Both the position numbers and the translations under genes were made by a program. A DNA stretch of 5,814 nt from an uncultured Paenibacillaceae bacterium. GTDB taxonomy: Bacteria > Bacillota > Bacilli > Aneurinibacillales > Aneurinibacillaceae. The notes under the pieces are model-generated. The model was not told the DNA's origin. It did not search any database and was given only the letters and a program-made list of their open reading frames with translations. The DNA lies in assembly GCA_937874515.1 (NCBI GenBank), contig CALNBV010000137.1:1-5814 (forward strand), read 5' to 3'. Shown here one piece after another: positions 1-4,847 of this stretch (its first letter is position 1; every line of letters starts with the position of its first letter).

Positions 1-606
1 TTTCAACGCCTTCTCTCCATTCTCCAAAAAGAGAGGGCCGGCAGGGAAAGTTACCCCTTCATAGGTAAAGGTAAATTTATTATTTACGTTTACACCGCCT
101 AAAGCATCTACAATTTGTTTATAACTTTCCATATTCACTTTTACAAAATAATCCACGGGAACACCAAGCAAAAAGTTTTCCACGGTTTCAATGGACATTT
201 TCGCCCCGCCAAAAGCATAGGCATGGTTGATTTTGTCCTGCGTCCCTTTTCCCATAATCTCGGTACGTGTATCCCGGGGAATATTAAACATATACATAGA
301 TTGTGTTTTTGGGTTTAAGGTCACCATAATCAAAGTATCAGACCGACCAACATCATTTTCACGTTGGTCTACACCCATTAAGAGGATAGATACTGGGTCC
401 CCATTGTTCAAATCCGCTTTGCCATTGGATCTGTTTTGGGAGCCTGTCCATGATTGTGGATCGTTAATTTTCGCTGCTGTATCTTTTACGCTAGTGTACA
501 AGTAAAAAAGGTAACCACCTAAAAGTAAGAATATCGTAAATAAACTGGTAATAAAAAAGAGAATCCGCCGTTTGCGCCTCTTTCGTTTCTCCCTATCCAA
601 TCGCAT
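1..606 (-). CDS. LCP (LytR-CpsA-Psr) family cell-wall glycopolymer transferase, N-terminal part, cut by window edge
   Basis: The reverse strand reads open for 202 codons from an ATG at 606 to the window edge. The protein begins with a very basic stretch (residues 3-14, mostly K/R) and one membrane segment (about 15-37), so the catalytic part should lie outside the membrane. LCP hallmarks follow in order: ILLMGVDQRE (74-83), GRSDTLIMVTLNP (87-99), IPRDT (109-113), KINHAYAFGG (125-134) and DALGGV (167-172). The arginines and aspartates in these blocks bind polyprenyl pyrophosphate in known members. LCP enzymes move teichoic acid or other anionic polymers from the lipid carrier to peptidoglycan. 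Family members are usually about 300-350 residues, so perhaps a third is missing to the left. A purine-rich AAAGGAAG lies upstream (about 617-624). Which polymer it attaches, and which paralogue it is (TagT, TagU or TagV type), cannot be told from this fragment. Confidence 0.93.
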   Translation of the reverse strand, partial: MRLDREKRKRRKRRILFFITSLFTIFLLLGGYLFYLYTSVKDTAAKINDPQSWTGSQNRSNGKADLNNGDPVSILLMGVDQRENDVGRSDTLIMVTLNPKTQSMYMFNIPRDTRTEIMGKGTQDKINHAYAFGGAKMSIETVENFLLGVPVDYFVKVNMESYKQIVDALGGVNVNNKFTFTYEGVTFPAGPLFLENGEKALK

Positions 607-655
607 GAAATGTCATCTTCCTTTACTGGGTCCATATTTTTCTCTCTGAATACTG

Positions 656-684
656 ATTATAAAATTTAACCACAGGTTTAGCAA
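656..684 (-). promoter_or_regulatory. Sigma-A-type promoter for the LCP gene
   Basis: On the minus strand the -35 element is TTGCTA (684-679, 4 of 6 matches to consensus). A 17-base spacer follows, then a perfect TATAAT (661-656). Transcription should start near 649 and leave a leader of about 43 bases before the ATG at 606. Spacing and -10 are ideal, so this is the best-supported promoter in the window, but it is a prediction from sequence only. Confidence 0.7.
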
Positions 685-704
685 TCCTTTTATTTGGATT
701 TCGT

Positions 705-734
705 ACATATTAAAGGGCAAATTGTTCATAATAG
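705..734 (+). promoter_or_regulatory. Candidate promoter for the 55-residue protein, possibly sporulation sigma-E type
   Basis: Upstream of the small plus-strand gene, ACATATT (705-711) and CATAATAG (727-734) are separated by 15 bases. The first element and the spacing fit the SigE consensus (-35 KMATATT, -10 CATACANT), but only the CATA half of the -10 matches well. The same bases could be read as a weak sigma-A promoter (TACATA at 704-709, 17 bases, CATAAT at 727-732). The factor assignment is therefore uncertain. Confidence 0.3.
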
Positions 735-757
735 GAAGGTTAGAAGGAGGGATTTAC

Positions 758-925
758 ATGACTGATTCCGCGAAAAGAAAAGCAATGAACCAAAAACATC
801 CCCGCAGCCATCCAGCTGACCTGGATCAATTCGGACGAGATGGGGAAATTCCTGTCATTAATCAACAGGATGTCTATGAATTAATGGAAGATGCAGACCG
901 AAAAGAAGAACACACCCGGGACTAA
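758..925 (+). CDS. Small hydrophilic hypothetical protein (55 residues)
   Basis: The start is the ATG at 758, because a near-perfect ribosome binding site (AAGGAGG, 744-750) sits 7 bases upstream. An in-frame ATG at 722 lacks such a site and would make an unlikely N-terminal extension. The product is very hydrophilic: a basic N-terminal third (SAKRKAMNQKHPRSHP), a middle part reading DLDQFGRDGEIPVINQQDVY, and an acidic/basic C-terminal tail (ELMEDADRKEEHTRD). It has no membrane segment, no cysteine and no motif I recognise. It is transcribed away from the LCP gene and ends inside its own terminator hairpin, which suggests a single-gene transcript. The strong SD and tight terminator argue that it is real. 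The function is unknown; a sporulation link is only a guess from the promoter-like sequence. Confidence 0.72.
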   Translation: MTDSAKRKAMNQKHPRSHPADLDQFGRDGEIPVINQQDVYELMEDADRKEEHTRD

Positions 926-943
926 CCCGAGTGTGTTTCTTTT
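909..943. terminator. Bidirectional terminator between convergent genes 758-925 and 944-1216
   Basis: A hairpin with 12-base arms (909-920 and 926-937) and a 5-base loop is followed on the plus strand by a T-rich run (936-943). The only flaw is the pair 916/930, which is C-A in plus-strand RNA but a tolerated G-U in minus-strand RNA. On the minus strand the hairpin is followed by a TTCTTCTTTTC run. It can therefore serve both genes. The stop codon of the plus-strand gene (923-925) lies in the loop. Confidence 0.8.
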
Positions 944-1216
944 CTATTGCCAATCCATTTTCTGTTCTAATTCTCCTGCAATACTTTCCCAATCCTCCGA
1001 ATTCTTCATTCCATTGACGAATTGAGAAATTTGCTCATCCGTTAAATAGGATGCCAATTGCATATCATTGATAAAATCGTCTCCCGTAATTTTCTCCCCG
1101 CTTTTTTGTTTTCCTTTATAACGGGACATCACATCATAAATTTGATGCAAAATAGTAGAAGAAACTTGATTTTCTTCTGCAAATTCAGTCATAAAGGGAT
1201 CGATTTTACGTTCCAT
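944..1216 (-). CDS. Hypothetical small helical acidic protein (90 residues)
   Basis: The frame opens with GTG at 1225, but the G-rich ribosome binding site GGGGTGG (1222-1228) overlaps that codon. It stands 5 bases before the ATG at 1216, so I choose 1216. The product has no signal peptide, no membrane segment and no cysteine. It looks almost entirely helical and acidic, with a small basic patch in the middle (SRYKGKQKSGEK, 31-42). Notable stretches are DDFINDMQLASYLTDEQISQF (46-66) and the Trp-containing tail EDWESIAGELEQKMDWQ. I do not recognise the family. It lies 62 bases downstream of the aspartokinase stop and ends at the convergent terminator. It could be the last gene of that transcript, or be transcribed from its own promoter at 1239-1266. 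Confidence 0.7.
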   Translation of the reverse strand: MERKIDPFMTEFAEENQVSSTILHQIYDVMSRYKGKQKSGEKITGDDFINDMQLASYLTDEQISQFVNGMKNSEDWESIAGELEQKMDWQ

Positions 1217-1230
1217 ACTTGCCACCCCAC

Positions 1231-1253
1231 ACTAAAAAATTTTAACTTTTAGT
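1231..1253. repeat. Inverted repeat overlapping the promoter of the 90-residue protein
   Basis: ACTAAAA (1231-1237) and TTTTAGT (1247-1253) form a perfect 7-base inverted repeat around a 9-base centre. It has no G/C core, so it would be a poor terminator for the upstream aspartokinase gene. Its overlap with the predicted -10 and start point would suit an operator. An AT-rich chance repeat is also possible. Confidence 0.35.
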
Positions 1254-1266
1254 ACAGGATGGACAA
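1239..1266 (-). promoter_or_regulatory. Candidate sigma-A promoter for the 90-residue protein
   Basis: On the minus strand TTGTCC (1266-1261, 4 of 6 matches) and TAAAAT (1244-1239, 5 of 6) are separated by 16 bases. Transcription would start near 1232 and leave a leader of about 15 bases carrying the SD. The -10 element lies within a 7-base inverted repeat (1231-1253), so control by a repressor is possible. The match is fair rather than strong. Confidence 0.4.
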
Positions 1267-1278
1267 ATTATAGAAGGT

Positions 1279-2628
1279 TTATGCAAAGAAGGCCTGATAA
1301 ATGGCTGCAACAGCCCGGTCAGCGTCTTCATCTTTTACACCGAACATCATACTTACTTCTGAAGAACCCTGGTTAATCATTTCAATATTAACCTTAGCCT
1401 GTGCAAGGGCATTGGTGGTTTTAGCGGTAACCCCTACATTCCGTCTCATACCTTCACCTACAATCATAACCATAGCAAGGCCATGGTCAACAGACACATC
1501 ATCTACTTCTAACTCCCCTTTAATGCGATCAAGGACTCTTGCTTCTTTTTCAGCATCAAATTGATCTTCTCGCAAAATAACGGAGATATCATCAATTCCA
1601 GAAGGAGTATGTTCATAGGACAATCCTTCATCTTCAAGAATCTGCAACAGGCGACGGCCGAAACCAATCTCCCGATGCATTAAATATTTACTTAGATATA
1701 GGCTACAGAATCCTTCATCACATGCAATGCCTACAACAGCTTCTTCTGTATTCCGTTCAAATACAATCATGGTTCCGGGTGCGGAAGGGTTATTGGTATT
1801 CTTAATGCAAACAGGAATTCCTGCTTTAAAGGCTGGAATTAATGCTTCATCATGGAATACAGAAAAACCAGCATAAGAAAGCTCCCGCATTTCTTTATAA
1901 GTTAATTCTTTAATTTCTTTTGGATGTTCAACCACATTAGGATTGGCAGCATAAACAGAATCAACATCTGTGAAGTTTTCATATAAATCTGCTTTTACCG
2001 CGGCAGCAACAATGGAACCTGTAATATCAGAACCACCACGAGGAAGAGTGACAACCTCTCCTTCGTTTGACTTTCCGAAAAATCCAGGGAAAATAACAAT
2101 CCCGTCATGGCTTTTCAGGTTGGTATTTAATAAATCATAGGCTTCAGGCAATACCTGGCCATTTCCTGGTTCATTGGTCACTAGTAAACCTGCATCCTGG
2201 GGACTAACATAAGCAGCCTTTACCCCTTTGCTTTGGAAGAAGCGGGCAACAATCTTAGCGCAATTATCTTCCCCACTGGCTTTCATTAAATCCATATAAC
2301 GGCCTACATCCCCATTAAATGAATTCATTCTATTGGTTAAATCCATTCGAATCTCTTCAACAATAGTATGATCAAGTTCTAAACCCTCGGCAATATCCTG
2401 ATATCGTTGCACAATGGCTTCTAATTCGTTGGGTGCTTCCCCTTTCTCCATATACACCTTTGCGCAACGAATTAACAAATCAGTTACTTTCGTATCTTCT
2501 TTAGACCGTTTTCCTGGAGCGGAAACTACAACTACTTTCCGTTCAGAATCCGATGTAATAATCGAAAATACCTTTTGAATTTGCTGCGCTGATGCAACAG
2601 ACGAACCCCCAAATTTTGCTACCTTCAT
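1279..2628 (-). CDS. yclM: Aspartate kinase, monofunctional, YclM (aspartokinase III) type with two ACT domains
   Basis: This enzyme phosphorylates L-aspartate with ATP, the first step toward lysine, threonine, methionine and diaminopimelate. The 449-residue length and the N-terminus MKVAKFGGSSVAS fit the B. subtilis YclM class (about 450 residues) rather than the DapG/LysC types (about 400). Catalytic blocks are KFGGSS (5-10), SGEDN (118-122), the glycine-rich LPRGGSDITG (195-204) and the nucleotide-binding FTDVDSVYAANP (219-230). Two ACT regulatory domains follow, at roughly 298-378 and 385-449, the second with INQGSSEVSMMFGV (418-431). Allosteric inhibition by lysine and/or threonine is expected from the family but cannot be read here. 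The ATG overlaps the stop of the upstream RNase H-like gene as ATGA (2625-2628), with GGGGGAT 6 bases before it, so translation is probably coupled. No lysine riboswitch lies directly upstream. Confidence 0.95.
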   Translation of the reverse strand: MKVAKFGGSSVASAQQIQKVFSIITSDSERKVVVVSAPGKRSKEDTKVTDLLIRCAKVYMEKGEAPNELEAIVQRYQDIAEGLELDHTIVEEIRMDLTNRMNSFNGDVGRYMDLMKASGEDNCAKIVARFFQSKGVKAAYVSPQDAGLLVTNEPGNGQVLPEAYDLLNTNLKSHDGIVIFPGFFGKSNEGEVVTLPRGGSDITGSIVAAAVKADLYENFTDVDSVYAANPNVVEHPKEIKELTYKEMRELSYAGFSVFHDEALIPAFKAGIPVCIKNTNNPSAPGTMIVFERNTEEAVVGIACDEGFCSLYLSKYLMHREIGFGRRLLQILEDEGLSYEHTPSGIDDISVILREDQFDAEKEARVLDRIKGELEVDDVSVDHGLAMVMIVGEGMRRNVGVTAKTTNALAQAKVNIEMINQGSSEVSMMFGVKDEDADRAVAAIYQAFFA

Positions 2629-3299
2629 GCTTGATCCCCCTCATTCAAATCCTTTAAAGCACTTACACTCTCTCCACGCAACGCCTGTCCGGCTAATTGA
2701 TCTGCTTCTTTATTTTCCTGGCGAGAAATAGCGCAAAAGTTAATGGTTAAACCTAAGTCACTGATCTTCTTTTGAATACGGTCTAACCACCGATTTAAGA
2801 CCTCTTCATAACAGGGCCAATCACCCTGCAATTGATTTATAATAACATGGGAATCACCATGGATTGTTAGCTCCCTATGATGAATCCCTAAATTCTCTAT
2901 CTCATTCAAAAGAAACCATAGTGCGGCACACTCGGCTTCATTATTAGACGAAATATGTTCTAAATATAAGTTTTTGCGCAAGCGATACGAACGGTGATTC
3001 TTTTTAAAATAAATAATCCCGCCCAGGCCTGCACTGTTCTTTTCTTTATTAAATCCCCCATCAAAATAGGCAATCACTTCATGAGGCTCAGTTTCCAGAG
3101 ATTTCAAATATTTTTCAATCTCTTTTTTCGTCCAGTAAGCGCCTTTTTCATCAATAAATTCAATATTTTTAACCCTGCCTGTTTTCTCCATATCTTTCAA
3201 TACAGTAAGAACATGGGCTACAGGAATGGGATTTGAAATTAACGTTACTGTTCGTGGGTCACCTGGAATCCGATACGTCCATTCAATGGACAAGTTCAT
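2625..3299 (-). CDS. RNase H-fold protein with extra N-terminal region (Bacillus YpeP-like, 'reverse transcriptase-like')
   Basis: The C-terminal part (about residue 75 onward) is an RNase H type 1 domain. All four acidic catalytic positions are visible: D80 in YFDGG, E123 in SSNNEAE, D149 in HGDS and D200 in ENKEAD. They correspond to D10, E48, D70 and D134 of E. coli RNase HI. Active members cut the RNA strand of RNA:DNA hybrids using divalent metal ions. The first 75 residues form a separate region (IEWTYRIPGD near the start, FIDEKGAYWTKKEIEKYLKSL around 48-68) that resembles Bacillus YpeP-type proteins; its role is not known to me. An in-frame TTG at 3308 abuts the SD AAGAGAGG (3309-3316), so the ATG at 3299, 9 bases from the SD, is preferred (224 residues). 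The gene overlaps aspartokinase by 4 bases. No clear promoter is visible in the 53 bases upstream, so read-through from the 3626 promoter may contribute. Enzymatic activity is inferred from the intact active site. Confidence 0.88.
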   Translation of the reverse strand: MNLSIEWTYRIPGDPRTVTLISNPIPVAHVLTVLKDMEKTGRVKNIEFIDEKGAYWTKKEIEKYLKSLETEPHEVIAYFDGGFNKEKNSAGLGGIIYFKKNHRSYRLRKNLYLEHISSNNEAECAALWFLLNEIENLGIHHRELTIHGDSHVIINQLQGDWPCYEEVLNRWLDRIQKKISDLGLTINFCAISRQENKEADQLAGQALRGESVSALKDLNEGDQA

Positions 3300-3352
3300 T
3301 GAACTCAACCTCTCTTATAAAATTACAGAAGTGGGAATCGCCTAATAGGAAG

Positions 3353-3374
3353 AAAAAAAACCTGCTTATGCAGG
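3353..3374 (-). terminator. Compact intrinsic terminator of the 86-residue protein gene
   Basis: On the minus strand CCTGC (3374-3370), loop ATAA, and GCAGG (3365-3361) form a 5-base stem followed directly by eight T residues (3360-3353). The TAA stop codon of the gene (3368-3366) lies in the loop. The stem is short, so some read-through into the RNase H/aspartokinase unit is plausible. Confidence 0.75.
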
Positions 3375-3626
3375 AATAAGAATTTCAAAGATGTCTCCAT
3401 GTTGCATAATTAAAATGTTTCTGTCACGAATTTTCATAACAGCAACTTCTGGTTTTTGTTTCATTTTTTCAATATATTCAATAGAAACTTCACCGGAATC
3501 ACTTACTGTAATTCCTTCTATTTCAACTTCCTCATTTTCAGCTAAATCCAGAGCTAGAATTTCCTCATAAATATCAGAAAAGACTTCATAGTCACCTGTA
3601 TATACGGTAATGCATTTTGTAATCAT
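3366..3626 (-). CDS. Hypothetical acidic protein (86 residues)
   Basis: The ATG at 3626 is preceded by a G-rich SD (GGGGT, 3637-3641) about 10 bases upstream and by a good promoter. The protein has no signal peptide, membrane segment or cysteine. It alternates short predicted beta strands (ITKCITVYTG has the only Cys, at position 5; later VEIEGITVSD, EVSIEYI, VAVMKIRDRNILIMQ, IFEILIPA) with an acidic helix (DIYEEILALDLAENEE, about 19-34). This suggests a small alpha/beta or beta-sandwich fold, possibly a binding protein. I do not recognise the family. It is transcribed alone from 3675-3683 and ends at its own hairpin, 66 bases before the RNase H-like gene in the same direction. The clean promoter, SD and terminator support it as a real gene. 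Confidence 0.75.
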   Translation of the reverse strand: MITKCITVYTGDYEVFSDIYEEILALDLAENEEVEIEGITVSDSGEVSIEYIEKMKQKPEVAVMKIRDRNILIMQHGDIFEILIPA

Positions 3627-3674
3627 TCAATTAGCAACCCCTATCCTAAAATATCCATGGTTCTTATTTGCAAA

Positions 3675-3683
3675 ATTATAGCA
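3675..3683 (-). promoter_or_regulatory. Extended -10 promoter for the 86-residue protein gene
   Basis: On the minus strand TGCTATAAT (3683-3675) is a perfect extended -10 element. No good -35 is found 16-18 bases upstream, which extended -10 promoters can tolerate. The start point would be near 3668, giving a leader of about 42 bases. Confidence 0.55.
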
Positions 3684-3756
3684 TGAATTTCCCAATATTC
3701 CTAATGAACATTTTACACTTTTCCGGTTTTTTTATACCCAACTGTTTTACTCACTG

Positions 3757-3776
3757 TTTTAATTTATTTTAATTTA
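3757..3776. repeat. Tandem 10-base repeat, two copies
   Basis: TTTTAATTTA occurs twice head to tail. It follows two copies of ACTGTTTTA spaced 12 bases apart. This is simple AT-rich sequence and may merely be low complexity, though it lies in the control region between two divergent genes. Confidence 0.5.
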
Positions 3777-3833
3777 TCACATTTCTTTGGGGAAAATGAT
3801 GCTTTATTCTCTATTTATCTGTTTCAATAACAT

Positions 3834-3869
3834 TTTTCGCTGTTTTGTTCTGATATAAAACAGCGAAAA
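3834..3869. repeat. Perfect 13-base inverted repeat (hairpin or operator)
   Basis: TTTTCGCTGTTTT (3834-3846) and AAAACAGCGAAAA (3857-3869) are exact reverse complements around a 10-base centre. Neither strand has a U-tract after the stem, and no gene ends nearby, so it is not a standard terminator. It lies about 90 bases upstream of the predicted satP -10 and 150 bases from the divergent promoter. A dimeric regulator site or an RNA hairpin from an unmapped transcript are the main options. Confidence 0.7.
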
Positions 3870-3958
3870 TCAACGAAAAGAAAAGAAAAACGTAAATTAA
3901 GCCTAAAAATAATCTATTTTCACATAATTTTAAGTTTTAGTTTTTTTGCAAAACCTTT

Positions 3959-3964
3959 TATAAT
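3959..3964 (+). promoter_or_regulatory. Candidate -10 element for satP transcript
   Basis: TATAAT (3959-3964) is a perfect -10 hexamer, but the bases 16-18 upstream (around 3935-3942) give no convincing -35. If it is used, transcription starts near 3971 and the satP leader is about 210 bases long. The weak -35 could mean dependence on an activator. Confidence 0.4.
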
Positions 3965-3992
3965 AATACTGTCGGGTTCTAAACTACTTTCC

Positions 3993-4163
3993 ATGTCCCT
4001 TGGGTGGGGGATTGAGCAAATGAGAAGTATGTACGGAGAATTACGTAGAGGAGTGAGAGTTCAACAAAACGTGAAGTCACATGAATTTCTACTTTTTTTC
4101 GGACAAGCGAAAGTGACGGTTCAGAAACGACACAGATATATTTTAGTCGCACCAAATATATAG
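3993..4163 (+). CDS. Possible small open frame in the satP leader (up to 56 residues), uncertain
   Basis: A frame runs from ATG 3993 to TAG 4161-4163. Internal ATG codons lie at 4020 and 4032. The 4020 start (47 residues) has a G-rich SD-like block upstream (GGTGGGGGATT, about 4003-4013); the 3993 start has none. The peptide is basic, with MRSMYGELRRGVRVQQNVK near the 4020 start and a C-terminus of VTVQKRHRYILVAPNI. I do not recognise it. Its stop is one base from the satP SD (4164-4171) and 17 bases from the satP ATG, so translation could be coupled. It may instead be a non-coding leader that is open by chance. The codons look plausible but give no proof. Confidence 0.3.
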   Translation: MSLGWGIEQMRSMYGELRRGVRVQQNVKSHEFLLFFGQAKVTVQKRHRYILVAPNI

Positions 4164-4171
4164 AAAAGGGG
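4164..4171 (+). promoter_or_regulatory. Ribosome binding site of satP
   Basis: AAAAGGGG lies 9 bases before the ATG at 4181 and fixes that start. It directly follows the stop codon of the possible leader peptide, so ribosomes ending there would cover or clear this site. Confidence 0.7.
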
Positions 4172-4180
4172 ATTTAACAC

Positions 4181-4792
4181 ATGGAGCAAAAAAATCTTAT
4201 CGCTGATCCTGGTCCATTAGGACTGGCTGCTTTCGCACTTACGACTTTCATTCTTAGCCTTTCCAATGCATCTCTTATGCCAGCATCTCTTGGAGCACTC
4301 TTTCTAACCTTAGGTCTTTTCTACGGTGGAGCAGCGCAAGTAATTGCCGGTTATGTAGAATTTAAGAAAAATAACACTTTTGGTGCAACCGCTTTCACTT
4401 CTTTCGGATTTTTCTGGATTTCCTTATCAAGCATGGTTTATCTTGAAAAAACAGGCGTATTAAACTTCGGTGCAGATGCCAAAGCAGCTGTAGGGTTTTT
4501 CCTTCTTGCATGGACTATCTTTACCGCTTATATGTGGATTGCAACATTCCGTCTTAACGTAGGCCTTTTAGTTACTTTCAGTTTATTAATGGTTACTTTC
4601 GTATTGCTCGTTCTTGGTGAATTCGCAATCATTAGTGGTCCTCTTGCTGGCTACTTTGGTCTTGCAACTGCTTTTGCTGCATGGTACTGCTCTGCTGCTG
4701 GAATCATCAACCCAATCTTCGGCAGAACTGTGTTACCAATGGGAGATTTAACTGTAAAACCAGCTGTTAAAGCTTCTCGTAAAACAGCTTAA
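4181..4792 (+). CDS. satP: Acetate uptake transporter, GPR1/FUN34/YaaH (SatP) family
   Basis: The 203-residue protein matches the SatP/YaaH family (about 190-200 residues, six membrane helices), which moves acetate and in some members succinate across the cytoplasmic membrane with protons. The family N-terminal signature NP(A)PLGL appears here as DPGPLGL (9-15). Other conserved blocks are YGGAAQVIAGYVEF (48-61), TFGATAFTSFGFFWIS (66-81) and the last helix AWYCSAAGIIN (167-177). Likely membrane helices are near 14-30, 36-58, 70-86, 101-121, 126-146 and 153-175, followed by a short basic tail. Codon choice is biased (CTT for Leu about 15 times, ACT for Thr, no ATA for Ile), as often seen in highly expressed genes. 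It is a single-gene unit with a long leader and a strong terminator. No acetate-activating gene is beside it, so the substrate is inferred from the family alone. Confidence 0.9.
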   Translation: MEQKNLIADPGPLGLAAFALTTFILSLSNASLMPASLGALFLTLGLFYGGAAQVIAGYVEFKKNNTFGATAFTSFGFFWISLSSMVYLEKTGVLNFGADAKAAVGFFLLAWTIFTAYMWIATFRLNVGLLVTFSLLMVTFVLLVLGEFAIISGPLAGYFGLATAFAAWYCSAAGIINPIFGRTVLPMGDLTVKPAVKASRKTA

Positions 4793-4807
4793 TAGTGTAA
4801 ATAGTAT

Positions 4808-4840
4808 CAGGCCTTCCATGAGGAAGGCCTGTTTTAATTT
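4808..4840 (+). terminator. Strong intrinsic terminator of satP
   Basis: CAGGCCTTCC (4808-4817) and GGAAGGCCTG (4822-4831) form a perfect 10-base GC-rich stem with a four-base loop. TTTTAATTT (4832-4840) follows. It stands 15 bases after the satP stop. On the minus strand the following bases are not U-rich, so it works less well for the convergent SRAP gene, although that gene has no other visible terminator. Confidence 0.88.
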
Positions 4841-4847
4841 AAATGAA

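Larger units (their letters stand above)
3627..4180. other. 554-base stretch without a firmly supported gene, between divergent units
   Basis: The first part (about 3700-3960) is very AT-rich. It holds the leftward promoter near 3675, a 10-base tandem repeat (TTTTAATTTA at 3757-3766 and 3767-3776), a repeated ACTGTTTTA (3741-3749, 3753-3761) and a perfect 13-base inverted repeat (3834-3869). From about 3960 the composition becomes more GC-rich. This part holds a candidate -10 element, a G-rich block (4002-4010), a 56-codon open frame (3993-4163) and the SD for satP. I recognise no known riboswitch class, tRNA or T-box in it. Confidence 0.8.

Noticed and set aside
115..505. Two overlapping plus-strand open frames (115-318 and 227-505)
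   Set aside because: They lie antisense to the LCP coding sequence, whose conserved motifs span the same bases; no SD or family resemblance.
1058..1564. Plus-strand open frames 1058-1252 and 1301-1564
   Set aside because: Antisense shadows of the 90-residue protein and of the ACT-domain part of aspartokinase; low-complexity translations with no SD.
2994..3236. Plus-strand open frame of 80 codons
   Set aside because: Antisense to the RNase H-like gene, which has intact catalytic residues; the translation is a Phe/Ile-rich artefact.
3834..3869. Inverted repeat as an intrinsic terminator
   Set aside because: No T-tract follows the stem on either strand, and no coding sequence ends nearby.
3741..3960. 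Catabolite (CcpA cre) or CodY site controlling satP
   Set aside because: The best candidates around 3926-3940 and 3946-3961 mismatch conserved positions of both consensus sequences.
3974..4000. GGGTTCTA-like sequence reminiscent of a preQ1-I riboswitch
   Set aside because: No matching C-rich strand and no A-rich tail follow, and a satP transporter is not a queuosine gene.
4002..4010. G-rich block GGGTGGGGG as a possible G-quadruplex
   Set aside because: Only two G runs are present; four are needed. It is more likely part of an SD-like site.
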